Positions 1 through 9,316 of a stretch of DNA of 64,000 nt are shown one piece after another; position 1 is the stretch's first letter; each line of letters begins with the position of its first letter. The stretch is from Nonomuraea harbinensis. Its GTDB lineage: Bacteria > Actinomycetota > Actinomycetes > Streptosporangiales > Streptosporangiaceae. Below the pieces are notes generated by a model. The model saw nothing but the letters and a program-made list of their open reading frames with translations, was not told the origin of the DNA and did no database searches. The stretch lies in the NCBI RefSeq assembly GCF_019396385.1, contig NZ_JAHKRN010000011.1, positions 62,001 to 126,000 on the forward strand. The letters are read 5' to 3'. Made by a program: the position numbers and the translations under genes.

Positions 1-613
<613 letters not shown>

Positions 614-643
614 CTACGAATGGAGGCGTGCTTTGTCAAACGC

Positions 644-664
644 CTTGAGCGTACTCGACTCAAC
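644..664 (-). promoter_or_regulatory. HAIR element (HspR operator), dnaK-distal
   Basis: A second inverted repeat, CTTGAGC-N7-ACTCAAC, is almost the full HAIR consensus and starts 51 bp from the start of the first. Two operators about five helical turns apart suggest cooperative HspR binding over the dnaK promoter. Confidence 0.87.
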
Positions 665-722
665 CCCTGACAAGGGCGTTCTGTTCCCCTGAGATCTCCC
701 CTAGGGGTTCCCGCTTACCCCG

Positions 723-1181
723 TCATACGCCGCTCACGATCTTCCGCTTGCCCAGCGGGGACTTGAGCTTGACGGTCGTGCTCTTCTCGATGGCGATCAT
801 GATGCAGGAGACGTTCTTCGCCTTCGGCGACGTGCCCTCGTACAGGGTGACCGTCACCCGCTTCTTCGTCTCCTTGACCTTCACCCGGTGGAGCACCGTG
901 CACGGCTCCACCCCGGACCACCACGTGAGCCGCACCTGGCGCCCCTTCGACACCGGCGTCGCCTCGGTGAAGCGCACCTTGCGCGGGTTGAGCGCGTCGC
1001 CCGTCGGCTTGACCGGCTTGGGCGTGGCCGGCGGGGTGGTCGTGACCACGTCGGCCACGGGTGTGCTGGACACCGGCGTGTCAGGCCCGGGGGACGCGGC
1101 CTGCTCGGCGGGCCGCTCGGCGCCGCACCCGGCGGCGAGGACCAGACATCCGGCGATGAGAGTCGCTGTCGCTGTGCGCAT
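723..1181 (-). CDS. Putative secreted lipoprotein, unknown function
   Basis: This encodes 152 aa. A signal peptide with a lipobox (VLAAGC, Cys19) is followed by a Pro/Thr/Ser-rich linker (about residues 25-65) and a C-terminal domain of about 85 residues with two cysteines (in EPCTVLHR and NVSCIM), probably disulphide-bonded and beta-rich. It is predicted to be anchored on the outer face of the membrane. I do not recognise the C-terminal domain as a named family. It lies upstream of the dnaK promoter region in the same orientation but is probably a separate unit. Confidence 0.75.
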   Translation of the reverse strand: MRTATATLIAGCLVLAAGCGAERPAEQAASPGPDTPVSSTPVADVVTTTPPATPKPVKPTGDALNPRKVRFTEATPVSKGRQVRLTWWSGVEPCTVLHRVKVKETKKRVTVTLYEGTSPKAKNVSCIMIAIEKSTTVKLKSPLGKRKIVSGV

Positions 1182-1313
1182 AACCCCTACGACGGATGTG
1201 ACAGGCCTCCGGTTCAGCCGGTTGACCCCGTTGTGAAGGTCCCTTGGGAAATCAGGCCGTACGGCGACACCGGAGTGGGCGGCACGCGCAGGCGCGGTGA
1301 GTAGTGTTGAGCC

Positions 1314-2195
1314 GTGCTGCGTCAGGCTCTACTCGCCGTCTCCCGGAGCGCGCGCGCCGAGCGCGTCATCTCCACCTCGCCGCTGACCCGCGACGTGGTC
1401 AGGCGCTACGTCGCCGACGACATCGCCCGCACGGTCGCCGAGCTGACCCGCAGGGGCCTGCTCGTCACCGTCGACCACCTGGGCGAGGACGTCCACGACA
1501 GGGCGCAGGCGGAGGGCGCCGTCCGGGCCTATCTGGAGCTGCTGCGGGTGCTGCCCGAAGGCGCCGACGTGTCGGTCAAGCTCACCGCGCTCGGGCTGCG
1601 GCTATCGGAGCAGCTCGCACTCGACAACGCCGCCACCATCTGCGAGTCCGCCGCGCTGCGGGGCATCACGCTGACCCTCGACGCCGAGGAGCACGACACC
1701 ATCCCCGGCCTCCACTCCATCCACACCACCCTGCGCAAGGAGCACCCCGGCGTGGGCGTGGTGGTGCAGGCCTACCTGCGCGACTCGGCCGAGCGCTGCG
1801 TCAAGCTGGACGGGGCCAGGGTGCGGCTGTGCAAGGGGGCCTACACCGCGCCGGGCGCCTACACCTCGGCGGCCGACATCGACCGCTCGTACGCGCGCTG
1901 CCTCAGGGTGCTGATGGGCGGCACCGGCTATCCGATGGTCGCCACCCACGATCCGCGGCTGATCGGCATCGCCGCCACCCTGGCCGTGCTGGAGGGGCGC
2001 GACCACCACGGGTTCGAATACCAGATGCTGTACGGGGTGCGCCCGGACGAGCAGGAGAGGCTGGCCGCGCAGGGCGCCCGGATGCGGGTCTACGTTCCGT
2101 ACGGCGCCGACTGGTATGCCTACCTCATGCGCAGGCTCGCCGAACGCCCCGCCAACCTGGCGTTCTTCGCCCGGTCGCTGCTGTCGCGGGGCTGA
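1314..2195 (+). CDS. Proline dehydrogenase (monofunctional PRODH)
   Basis: A 293-aa FAD-dependent TIM-barrel enzyme that oxidises L-proline to delta-1-pyrroline-5-carboxylate. The length fits the short actinobacterial PRODH type that lacks the P5C dehydrogenase half of PutA. Characteristic stretches are VSVKLTALGLRLS (substrate/FAD strand), VRLCKGAYTAPGAY, the MVATHDPRLI loop and the late RMRVYVPYGADWYAYLMRRLAERPAN region, which holds the conserved YxxRRxxERPxN-like C-terminal signature. The start is GTG. It sits 51 bp before proC, an unusual pairing of a catabolic and a biosynthetic proline enzyme that share P5C. Confidence 0.9.
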   Translation: MLRQALLAVSRSARAERVISTSPLTRDVVRRYVADDIARTVAELTRRGLLVTVDHLGEDVHDRAQAEGAVRAYLELLRVLPEGADVSVKLTALGLRLSEQLALDNAATICESAALRGITLTLDAEEHDTIPGLHSIHTTLRKEHPGVGVVVQAYLRDSAERCVKLDGARVRLCKGAYTAPGAYTSAADIDRSYARCLRVLMGGTGYPMVATHDPRLIGIAATLAVLEGRDHHGFEYQMLYGVRPDEQERLAAQGARMRVYVPYGADWYAYLMRRLAERPANLAFFARSLLSRG

Positions 2196-2246
2196 CCGGA
2201 GACGCCGGTAGGCTGCGACCGGCGTCTAATGCGTGAGGGGCATCTG

Positions 2247-3041
2247 ATGATCGCGATTCTCGGCACCGGCAAGATGGGCGAGGCCCTGCTGTCCGGGATG
2301 CTGCGGGCCGGGTTCAAGCCGGGCGACGTGCTGGCCACGGTGCGCCGGCCGGAGCGGGCGCGGGCGCTGGCCGAGACCTACGGGGTGCGCGCCGTCTCCA
2401 ACGCCGAGGCCGCCAAATCGGCCGGCACGCTCATCCTGGCGGTCAAGCCGCAGGACATGGGCTCGCTGCTCGACGAGATCGCCCCCCACCTGCCCGCCGA
2501 CCGCCTGGTGATCAGCGCCGCGGCCGGCATCACCACGGCCTTCGTGGAGCAGCGGCTGGGGCACGAGACGCCGGTGGTCAGGGTCATGTCCAACACGCCC
2601 ATCAAGTTCGACGAGGCGATGAGCGTGATCTCCGCGGGCGCGTACGCGGGGGAGGACCACCTGCGGCGCACCGAAGACCTGCTGCGGCCGGTCGGCAAGG
2701 TGCTGCGCATCCCCGAGTCGCAGCAGGACGCCGCCACGGCGCTGTCGGGCAGCGGGCCGGCCTACTTCTTCTACCTGGTGGAGGCCATGGTCGACGCCGG
2801 GATCCTGCTGGGCATGCCCCGGGCGGCGGCGCTCGACATGGTCACCCAGTCGATCGTGGGCGCGGCCGTCATGCTCCGCGACTCGGGCGAGCACCCGGTG
2901 ATCCTGCGCGAGGCGGTCACCTCCCCGGGCGGCACCACGATCGCGGCCATCGCCGAGCTGGAGCGCCACAGCGTGCGCGCGGCCTTCCTGGCGGCCATCG
3001 AAGCGGCCCGCGACCGGGGCCGCGAGCTCGCGTCGGGCTGA
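2247..3041 (+). CDS. proC: Pyrroline-5-carboxylate reductase
   Basis: This catalyses the last step of proline biosynthesis, NAD(P)H-dependent reduction of P5C. The N-terminal Rossmann motif is AILGTGKMGEALLSG, followed by LAVKPQ, the VRVMSNTP motif and the C-terminal signature ALSGSGPAYFFYLVEAM with TSPGGTT. At 264 aa it has the normal family length. I chose the ATG at 2247 over the in-frame ATG at 2229 because GAGGGG lies about 8 nt before it and family members begin with the Rossmann strand. It begins the block that is syntenic with mycobacteria. Confidence 0.95.
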   Translation: MIAILGTGKMGEALLSGMLRAGFKPGDVLATVRRPERARALAETYGVRAVSNAEAAKSAGTLILAVKPQDMGSLLDEIAPHLPADRLVISAAAGITTAFVEQRLGHETPVVRVMSNTPIKFDEAMSVISAGAYAGEDHLRRTEDLLRPVGKVLRIPESQQDAATALSGSGPAYFFYLVEAMVDAGILLGMPRAAALDMVTQSIVGAAVMLRDSGEHPVILREAVTSPGGTTIAAIAELERHSVRAAFLAAIEAARDRGRELASG

Positions 3042-3048
3042 CCCGAGG

Positions 3049-3789
3049 TCAGGCGTCGCGCCGCCGCATCAGCACGGCGCCCGCCAGCATGGCCGCGGCG
3101 ACCCAGACGAGGTAGACCGCGAACCCGCTCCACGGGCCCAGGGAGCCGGTGCTCTGGCCGGACACGATCAGCGCGCCGGCGTTCGTGGTGAAGTGTTCGG
3201 ACACGGTCCTGCCCCACTCGCCGGGGAGCTGGGTGGTCAGCGGGGGCAGCACCAGTATCAGCGCGATGGCCGACACGATCGCGCCCGGCGTGTGCCGGAT
3301 CAGCGTGCCCAGCCCCAGCCCGAACAGCCCGCACGCGGTCAGGTAGAGGGAGGACCCGAGCGCCGACCGCACCACCTCGCCCGCTTCGACGGAGGCCGGC
3401 TGGAAGATCGCCAAGCCGACGCCGATCGCGCCGGCCGACGCGAGCAGGCAGACGACCAGCGAGACCGCCGTGAACACCACGATCTTGCCGGTCAGCAGGC
3501 TCATCCGCCGGGGCACGGCCATCAGCGAGGTGCGGATGGCCCCGGTGCGGTATTCGCTGGAGATCACCAGCACACCCAGGGCGGCCATGGCCAGCGCGGC
3601 GAGCGACGCCCCCTGCAAACTGACGATCACCGCCTGCTCGCCCGGGACCGGCCCGTCGGCCGTGCTCCTGACCGAGGCGCTGAGAAGGGCGGAGACGCCC
3701 AGCATCAGCACGACGGTGGTGGCGAGGGTCCACAGCGTGGACCGCACCGATCGGATCTTGGTCCACTCGGACCGGAGGACATCGGTCAT
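3049..3789 (-). CDS. ABC-2 type transporter permease
   Basis: A 246-aa membrane protein with about six hydrophobic segments, starting MTDVLRSEWTKIRSVRSTLWTL, the typical opening of actinobacterial ABC-2 exporter permeases (cytosolic SEWxKxRS motif before the first membrane helix), followed by EYRTGAIRTSLMAVP, the cytosolic loop common to this family. Its ATG overlaps the stop of the upstream ATPase gene by 4 bp (ATGA), so translation is coupled. Its frame stays open further upstream, into the ATPase gene, but that part is only a shadow. The substrate cannot be told from sequence; drug or bacteriocin export is possible. Confidence 0.88.
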   Translation of the reverse strand: MTDVLRSEWTKIRSVRSTLWTLATTVVLMLGVSALLSASVRSTADGPVPGEQAVIVSLQGASLAALAMAALGVLVISSEYRTGAIRTSLMAVPRRMSLLTGKIVVFTAVSLVVCLLASAGAIGVGLAIFQPASVEAGEVVRSALGSSLYLTACGLFGLGLGTLIRHTPGAIVSAIALILVLPPLTTQLPGEWGRTVSEHFTTNAGALIVSGQSTGSLGPWSGFAVYLVWVAAAMLAGAVLMRRRDA

Positions 3790-4676
3790 GACGTGTACTC
3801 CAAGCTGTCTTTGGTGAGCTCCATGTAGGCGGCTTCGAGCGAGGGCTTGACGAACGTCAGCTCCTCCAGCGGCAGCCCCGCCCTGGCGGTCATCGTGCCG
3901 ATCTCCAGCGGCGACACCCCGGTCACCCGCAGGTGGTCGGTGTGGAGCTCGCCCACCTTGACCAGCTCGGCCACCTCGGCCAGCCGGGGCGAGCGCACCA
4001 GCACGTAGCCCTGCGAGCTGCGCCCGATGAACTCCGGCACGCTCGTGTCGGCGATCAGCCGGCCCTTGCCGATGACGATCAGGTGGTCGGCGGTCTGCGA
4101 CATCTCGCTCATCAGATGGCTGGAGACGAAGACCGTGCGGCCCTCGGCGGCGAGCCCGCGCATCAACGTGCGGATCCACAGGATGCCGTCGGGGTCGAGC
4201 CCGTTGACCGGCTCGTCGAAGAGCAGGATCTCCGGGTCGCCCAGCAGGGCCGCGGCGATGCCGAGACGCTGCGACATGCCCAGCGAGAAGCCGCCGACGC
4301 GGCGTCCGGCGACGTTGCCCAGCCCGACGAGCTCCAGCACCTCCTCGACCCGGGCGGCCGGGATGCCGTTGCTCTGCGCGATGGCCAGCAGGTGGTTGCG
4401 GGCGCTGCGCCCGCCGTGGACGGCCTTGGCGTCGAGCAGCGCGCCCACCTTGCGCAGCGGGTGGCGCAGCTCCTGGTAGGGCTTGCCGTCGACCAGCACG
4501 GACCCGCCCGACGGGTGGTCGAGGCCGAGGACCATGCGCATCGTCGTCGACTTGCCCGCGCCGTTGGGCCCCAGGAACCCGGTCACCCGGCCGGGATCCA
4601 CGTCGAACGACAGGTCGGTCACCGCCATGGTCTTGCCGTAGCGCTTGCTCAGGTTGGTTGCCCGAATCGCGGTCAT
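3786..4676 (-). CDS. ABC transporter ATP-binding protein
   Basis: A 296-aa nucleotide-binding subunit for the adjacent permease. Walker A is GPNGAGKST (about residues 36-44), the signature is FSLGMSQRLGIA (a variant of LSGGQ), Walker B is ILLFDEPVNGLD and the H-loop is SSHLMSEM. The roughly 70-residue C-terminal extension after the H-loop is usual for DrrA/BcrA-type exporter ATPases. It lies 79 nt downstream of the response regulator and in the same direction, so the two-component system probably controls it. Confidence 0.93.
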   Translation of the reverse strand: MTAIRATNLSKRYGKTMAVTDLSFDVDPGRVTGFLGPNGAGKSTTMRMVLGLDHPSGGSVLVDGKPYQELRHPLRKVGALLDAKAVHGGRSARNHLLAIAQSNGIPAARVEEVLELVGLGNVAGRRVGGFSLGMSQRLGIAAALLGDPEILLFDEPVNGLDPDGILWIRTLMRGLAAEGRTVFVSSHLMSEMSQTADHLIVIGKGRLIADTSVPEFIGRSSQGYVLVRSPRLAEVAELVKVGELHTDHLRVTGVSPLEIGTMTARAGLPLEELTFVKPSLEAAYMELTKDSLEYTS

Positions 4677-4755
4677 GGACCCAGCATGATCGCCCTGAAG
4701 ATCGTTATCGTCGGCCCGGGGTACGGTTCCGGCCCGGCCCCATAGGACCGTGGTC

Positions 4756-5421
4756 CTACTCTCCCGGGCTGACGAGCGCGGCCTCGTACGCCACGATCAC
4801 CGCCTGGGCGCGGTCGCGCACCTCGATCTTGGCGAACAGGCTCGTCACGTGGTTCTTGATCGTGGACGGGGAGACGCCCAGCCCGGCGGCGATCTCCGCG
4901 TTGGACAGGCCACGCGCGATCAGCGTCAGGATCTCCCGCTCGCGGTCGGTGAGCGCGTCCAGCCTGCCGGCCCCGCGCGACGCGGAGCGCCGGGGCTCGG
5001 GGGCCCGCACGAACGTGCCGATCAGCCGGGTGAGCAGCCGGGGCGCGAGCGCCGCCTCCCCGCTGTGCACCACCCGCACGCCCTCGACCAGCTCCTCCGG
5101 CGAGACGTCCTTGGGCAGGAATCCGCAGGCGCCCGCGCGCAGCGCCGCGACCACGTTCTCGTCCAGGTCGAAGGTGCTCAGCGCGAGCACCCGCACGCCC
5201 GGCTGCCCGCCGATGATCAGCTCCGTGGCGCGCACCCCGTCCAGGCCGGGCATGTGCAGGTCCATCACCACCACGTCGGGTTGCAGCTCAGCGCTGAGCC
5301 GCACGGCCTCCGCGCCGTCGCCCGCCTCGCCCACCACGGTCAGGTCCGGCTGCGCGTCCAGCATCAGCCGGAAGCCCTTGCGGACCAGCGCGTGGTCGTC
5401 CACCAGCAACACAGAGATCAC
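4756..5421 (-). CDS. NarL/LuxR-type response regulator
   Basis: A 221-aa response regulator. The receiver domain occupies about residues 1-120 with acidic D8/D9, phospho-acceptor D54 (in VVMDLHMPG), S82/T83 and K104 (in FLPKDV). A LuxR-type HTH lies at about 156-212 (LTDREREILTLIARGLSN). Its start overlaps the kinase stop by 4 bp (ATGA). The kinase, regulator and ABC exporter are in line, an arrangement typical of self-contained sensing-and-efflux modules. Confidence 0.95.
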   Translation of the reverse strand: MISVLLVDDHALVRKGFRLMLDAQPDLTVVGEAGDGAEAVRLSAELQPDVVVMDLHMPGLDGVRATELIIGGQPGVRVLALSTFDLDENVVAALRAGACGFLPKDVSPEELVEGVRVVHSGEAALAPRLLTRLIGTFVRAPEPRRSASRGAGRLDALTDREREILTLIARGLSNAEIAAGLGVSPSTIKNHVTSLFAKIEVRDRAQAVIVAYEAALVSPGE

Positions 5422-6560
5422 GTCTTCTCCAGGGGGATGCGCGCGTGCACGCGGAAACCGCCTTCCTCACGGGGGCCGGTCGACAACCGCCCGCCGCACA
5501 GCGCCACGCGCTCGGCCATGCCGCCGAGCCCGAACCCGGCCGGGGCGGCCGGCTGCTTGGACGCGCCGTCGTCGAGCACCTCGACCTCGATCGCCGCGCT
5601 CTCGTACGACAGGCGCACGGTCGCGCGGGCGCCCACCGAGTGCTTGCGCGTGTTGGTGAGCGCCTCCTGCACGATCCGGTAGACCGCGTGGTCGACCGCG
5701 GTGGGCAGCGCCACCGGCTCGCCCCGCACGGTCAGGCGGGCGGGCAGCCCCGCGGTGCCCGCCTCCTCGACCAGCGCGGGCAGCCGGTCGGTGCCCACCC
5801 CGGTCGCCGCGTCGGCGCCGCCGCCGCCGTCGGCCCGCAGCACGTCGAGGAGCTGGCGCATCTCGGCCAGCGCCTGCCGGGCCGTCTGCTCGGCGCCCTG
5901 GAGGGCGTCACGGGCGACCTCCTGCTCCGGCGGGAGCGTGGCCCTGGCGCCGCCCACCAGCGCGTTGATCACGCTCAGGTGGTGGGCCACCACGTCGTGC
6001 AGCTCACGGGCGATGCGCCGCCGCTCGGCCCGCACCGCCGCGTCGGCCGCCTCCCGCTGCGCCCGCTCGCGCAGCTCCGCGCGGATCCGGACGAACTGGC
6101 CCAGCCCTACCGGAATCCCGACAGTGAACAGGCCCGCCAGCAGGATCCCCAGAGGGTCGCCCGCCGGGGACGGCCTGGCCACGAGGATCAGCGCGGCCGC
6201 GTACAGGAGGGCGCCGGTGCCGCCGGCGATCGCGGCCCTGCGCCCGTCCAGGTAACGGCCCAGGCTGTAGAGGCCGATCAGCAGGATCGGGCTGCCGGAG
6301 GCGACCCCGAGGAAGGTGGCGGTGATGTCCAGCCCGAGCAGCAGGGCGGCGGTCAGGACCGGCCGCTCGCGCCGCATCAGCAGGACCGGGACGGTGATCA
6401 GGTAGAGCGTGGCGAAGATCAGGCCCTCGCCCCGGGTCAGCCAGATGGCGAGGGCGGCGACGACCCCCGGCGCGGCGAGCACGACCACGAGCGTGACGTC
6501 GAAGACCCGTGGGCGTCGTAAGAACAACCACGCGTCCCGGGCCCGCTGCCGAACGCCCAT
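5418..6560 (-). CDS. Sensor histidine kinase, HisKA_3 (NarL-cognate) type
   Basis: A 380-aa kinase. The N-terminal half (about 20-160) holds roughly six hydrophobic segments with almost no extracytoplasmic loop, suggesting sensing in or at the membrane. The dimerisation/phosphorylation helix is RRIARELHDVVAHHLSVI with H188. The C-terminal HATPase has VQEALTNTRKHS (N-box), VLDDG and GFGLGGMAERV (G-boxes). It is the cognate partner of the overlapping response regulator. Confidence 0.94.
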   Translation of the reverse strand: MGVRQRARDAWLFLRRPRVFDVTLVVVLAAPGVVAALAIWLTRGEGLIFATLYLITVPVLLMRRERPVLTAALLLGLDITATFLGVASGSPILLIGLYSLGRYLDGRRAAIAGGTGALLYAAALILVARPSPAGDPLGILLAGLFTVGIPVGLGQFVRIRAELRERAQREAADAAVRAERRRIARELHDVVAHHLSVINALVGGARATLPPEQEVARDALQGAEQTARQALAEMRQLLDVLRADGGGGADAATGVGTDRLPALVEEAGTAGLPARLTVRGEPVALPTAVDHAVYRIVQEALTNTRKHSVGARATVRLSYESAAIEVEVLDDGASKQPAAPAGFGLGGMAERVALCGGRLSTGPREEGGFRVHARIPLEKT

Positions 6561-6667
6561 GATCCGATGTTACGGAATTTTCTCCGCCATTGCCGGGGGA
6601 GGTGTCTGGACGCCTGCCGTTGACGCTGCGGTAACGTCACCTCAAGGCGAGGGAAACGGGAGCATGC

Positions 6668-7831
6668 ATGAGCCAGCCGGCGCGGGTCATCTGGGACGAC
6701 GCCCTCATCTCCTACGACTTCGGCCCCGACCATCCGCTGGCGCCCGTCCGGGTCGAGCTGACGATGGCGCTGGCCAGGGAGCTCGGCGTGCTCGACAAGG
6801 TCGAGGTCGCGCCGTGCGCGCCCGCCACCGACGACGAGCTGGCGATGGTGCACGACCCCGGCTACATCGAGGCCGTCAAGCGCGTCTCGGCCACCGGCCG
6901 GCCCGACCTGTCGGCGGGGCTCGGCACGTCCGACAACCCCGCCTTCGCGGGCGTCCACGAGGCGTCCGCGCTGATCGCCGGCGCCTCGCTCGCCGCCGCC
7001 CGCGCGGTCTGGGAGGGTACGGCCGGGCACGCGGTCAACGTGGCAGGCGGGCTGCACCACGCGATGGCCGCCACGGCCAGCGGGTTCTGCGTCTACAACG
7101 ACCCCGCCCTGGCCATCGCCTGGCTGCTGCGGCAGGGCGCGGGCCGCGTCGCCTACGTGGACGTCGACGTCCACCACGGCGACGGCGTGCAGGCGCTGTT
7201 CTACGACGACCCGCGGGTGCTGACGATCAGCCTGCACGAGAGCCCGCGCACGCTCTTCCCCGGCACCGGGTTCCCCGGCGAGACCGGCGCCGACGGCACC
7301 GCCGTCAACGTGGCGCTCCCGGCGGGCTGCGGCGACACCGGCTGGCTGCGCGCCTTCGACTCGGTGGTGCCGCCGCTGCTGCGCGAGTTCCGGCCTGACG
7401 TCCTGGTCACCCAGCACGGCTGCGACAGCCACGCGCTCGACCCGCTCGCCCATCTGATGCTGAGCGTCGACGGCCAGCGCACCGCCTACGCCTACCTCCA
7501 CCGGCTGGCCCACGAGACGGCGGGCGGCCGCTGGATCGCGACCGGCGGCGGGGGTTACGAGCTGGTGCAGGTGGTGCCCCGGGTGTGGACCCATCTGATC
7601 GCCGAGGTCGCCGGCCACCCGATCGACCCCGCCACGCCGACCAGCGAGGCCTGGCGGCGTCTCGTACGCGAGCGCACGGGCGAGCTGCCGCCGCTGACCA
7701 TGACCGACGGACGGACCCCGGAATTCCAGGATCTCTCCGGTGGTTATGATCCAGCGGACCCCATCGACCGTGCGATCATGGCGACCAGAAACGCGGTGTT
7801 CCCGCTGCACGGCCTCGATCCGATGCCCTAA
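6668..7831 (+). CDS. acuC: Acetoin utilization protein AcuC / class I-type deacetylase
   Basis: A 387-aa arginase-deacetylase-fold enzyme. It shows GGLHHAM (catalytic His pair), YVDVDVHHGDGVQ (zinc-binding Asp/His), HESPRTLFPGTG, VTQHGCDSHALDPLAHL (second zinc Asp region) and TGGGGYEL. AcuC proteins deacetylate acetyl-CoA synthetase lysines; the substrate here is inferred. ATG 6668 is preceded by GGGAG. It lies 9 bp from the following gene, probably one transcript. Confidence 0.9.
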   Translation: MSQPARVIWDDALISYDFGPDHPLAPVRVELTMALARELGVLDKVEVAPCAPATDDELAMVHDPGYIEAVKRVSATGRPDLSAGLGTSDNPAFAGVHEASALIAGASLAAARAVWEGTAGHAVNVAGGLHHAMAATASGFCVYNDPALAIAWLLRQGAGRVAYVDVDVHHGDGVQALFYDDPRVLTISLHESPRTLFPGTGFPGETGADGTAVNVALPAGCGDTGWLRAFDSVVPPLLREFRPDVLVTQHGCDSHALDPLAHLMLSVDGQRTAYAYLHRLAHETAGGRWIATGGGGYELVQVVPRVWTHLIAEVAGHPIDPATPTSEAWRRLVRERTGELPPLTMTDGRTPEFQDLSGGYDPADPIDRAIMATRNAVFPLHGLDPMP

Positions 7832-7840
7832 GGAAGACCA

Positions 7841-8623
7841 GTGCTGAGCCGCGATCGACTCCGCGAGCATCTCGTCCAGACCCGCATCGCCGGGGAGGTC
7901 GCGACCTCCCGCGAGAACAACCTGGACCACTACAGCTCGCTCGCCAACCGCGACCCCTACTACATGCTGGGGCTGACGTTCGAGCAGCCGTGGCGCTTCC
8001 GCGACGTGCTCGCGCTCATGGCCAAGGCCGCGGGCGTGGTCGCCGACCCGGGCCACCGCTGGGGCCAGGACACGATCGACCCCGACCTCACCGTCGACGC
8101 GCTCGACGCCATGGCCGACCGGATCGCCGCCGCGCTGTCGCGGCCCGGCCCGCGGCTGCTGTTCGCCACCGGCCATCCCACCGGGCTGCTGGCCATCCAC
8201 CTGCCGCTGGCGCGGCTGGCGCTGGAGCGCGGGGCGACGCTGCTGTGCCCGGCCGAGGGCTGGACGTACGCGGGGTCCGGGTTCGGCCGCCCGCGCCGGC
8301 TCCGCTATCTCGGCGACGTCGCCATGCTCGACGACAAGGGCGCGTTCGTGCACACGCACGACGCGGCCCCGATGGAGCACATGCTGGCCGAGCTGGGAGA
8401 CGAGCGGCCCGATCTGGTTATCGCCGACCACGGGTGGGCAGGGGCAGCGGGAGAGGCGGGAGTGCCCACTGTGGCATTCGCCGACAGCAACGACCCCGGC
8501 CTCTTCGTGGGAGAGGCCGAGGGCAAGATCGAGGTGGTGGTGCCTTTGGACGACAACGTGCTACCCCGCTACTACGCACCGCTCACGGAGCGCCTCGTCA
8601 CACGAGTCACAGCTGCCCTATGA
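7841..8623 (+). CDS. Conserved actinobacterial protein, often labelled phosphatase
   Basis: A 260-aa soluble protein with a GTG start. Visible motifs are SRENNLDHYSSLANRDPYYMLGL near the N-terminus, LFATGHPTGLL (about residue 107) and DLVIADHGWAGAAG followed by VAFADSNDPG. It resembles an actinobacterial family usually annotated as a phosphatase, though I see no DxDxT or RHG signature, so the activity is unproven. It is coupled to acuC, which hints at a shared role in acyl or phosphate turnover. Confidence 0.65.
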   Translation: MLSRDRLREHLVQTRIAGEVATSRENNLDHYSSLANRDPYYMLGLTFEQPWRFRDVLALMAKAAGVVADPGHRWGQDTIDPDLTVDALDAMADRIAAALSRPGPRLLFATGHPTGLLAIHLPLARLALERGATLLCPAEGWTYAGSGFGRPRRLRYLGDVAMLDDKGAFVHTHDAAPMEHMLAELGDERPDLVIADHGWAGAAGEAGVPTVAFADSNDPGLFVGEAEGKIEVVVPLDDNVLPRYYAPLTERLVTRVTAAL

Positions 8624-8790
8624 GTTGAAATCGGTCATCCTCATACCGTCGTTTCGCCCCTGCATTCCCAGGGACTCACTGTCACTTTGCCAACTTTTGA
8701 TGAGGCGTGGGCGACTCTTATAGGTGACCGTTTGGACAGGTCCAACGGGTGTGCGGGCGGCTGAAGAGGGCGGCTGGCCAGCATTTTCGC

Positions 8791-8813
8791 GGATTCGCCT
8801 GACAGGCGGATCC
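8791..8813. repeat. Inverted repeat / hairpin
   Basis: Ten-base arms GGATTCGCCT (8791-8800) and AGGCGGATCC (8804-8813) pair with one G-T wobble around a 3-nt GAC loop. There is no T-tract, so it may be an attenuating or protein-binding dyad rather than a simple terminator. Confidence 0.6.
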
Positions 8814-8856
8814 ATCGGCTGAGAAACTAGGGGGTTTGCGCACTCGGAGTCCCGAC

Positions 8857-8864
8857 TTACGCTG
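8857..8864 (+). promoter_or_regulatory. Possible BldD half-site
   Basis: TTACGCTG fits the first half (TNACNCWG) of the BldD-binding consensus TNACNCWGNGTNA; the second half is poor. It lies about 70 bp upstream of a gene that I recall as a BldD target (bdtA) in Streptomyces. A match this short could occur by chance. Confidence 0.3.
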
Positions 8865-8935
8865 ACAGCAGTACACGTGCGTGAGCAATGGCACCAGTGG
8901 GGATAACCCGGAAACACGTGCGGAAGAGGCGTCCG

Positions 8936-9139
8936 ATGGGTGCAGGCGAAAGACCTCTCAGTGAGGTGAAGTTCCTGACCGTGGCTGAAGTGGCCACAGT
9001 CATGCGAGTGTCGAAGATGACTGTCTACCGACTGGTGCACTCGGGAGAGTTGCCGGCCATCCGTGTCGGCCGCTCGTTCCGGGTGCCGGAGCAGGCGGTG
9101 CACGACTATCTTCGCGAGGCCTACATCGAGGCCGGATGA
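8936..9139 (+). CDS. Small HTH (excisionase/MerR-fold) regulator, BdtA-like
   Basis: A 67-aa DNA-binding protein, essentially one winged-helix unit: FLTVAEVATVMRVSKMTVYRLVHSGELPAIRVGRSFRVPE. It is close to the actinobacterial protein known in Streptomyces as BdtA and in M. tuberculosis as Rv0500A (from memory). I chose ATG 8936 because a GAAGAGG ribosome site lies about 8 nt upstream and family members start here; the in-frame ATG at 8888 is less likely. It is always found just before the bS22 gene. Confidence 0.88.
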   Translation: MGAGERPLSEVKFLTVAEVATVMRVSKMTVYRLVHSGELPAIRVGRSFRVPEQAVHDYLREAYIEAG

Positions 9140-9191
9140 GTCACGAGTAGCGGTGTGCCGCGGCACGCCGTGAATGCAGTCGCGGGAGAGA

Positions 9192-9218
9192 CCCGGCCGC
9201 GGCGCGCGGCCGGGCTTT
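9192..9218 (+). terminator. Intrinsic terminator after the BdtA-like gene
   Basis: Nine-bp GC stem CCCGGCCGC/GCGGCCGGG (9192-9200, 9206-9214), 5-nt loop, followed by CTTT. It separates the HTH gene from the bS22 gene. Confidence 0.8.
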
Positions 9219-9316
9219 CACCCCCGAGGGGCGATCTACCATGGATCGCCGGTAGTCTGTGAGCCTGCGTGCGCTCGCACGCTGTTTTCGACGTGCTACC
9301 AAGACCTGGGGGTCCC

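Larger units (their letters stand above)
8624..8935. other. 312-bp intergenic region upstream of the BdtA-like gene
   Basis: I see no convincing coding sequence here. It holds a strong hairpin at 8791-8813 (arms GGATTCGCCT and AGGCGGATCC, 3-nt loop, one wobble pair) and a possible BldD half-site at 8857-8864, so promoter and regulatory functions for the downstream HTH gene are likely. Confidence 0.6.

Noticed and set aside
677..715. CCCCTAGGGG palindrome as a terminator between the lipoprotein gene and dnaK
   Set aside because: The core dyad has no loop, and the longer arms mismatch; it is too weak to call.
1989..2035. GGGTTCGAATACC, resembling a tRNA T-loop
   Set aside because: It lies inside the proline dehydrogenase coding sequence and has no cloverleaf around it.
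6437..8431. 664-codon open frame on the minus strand opposite acuC and its companion
   Set aside because: It is a GC-bias shadow of the plus-strand genes; its translation is Arg/Gly/His/Asp-rich without any family motif.
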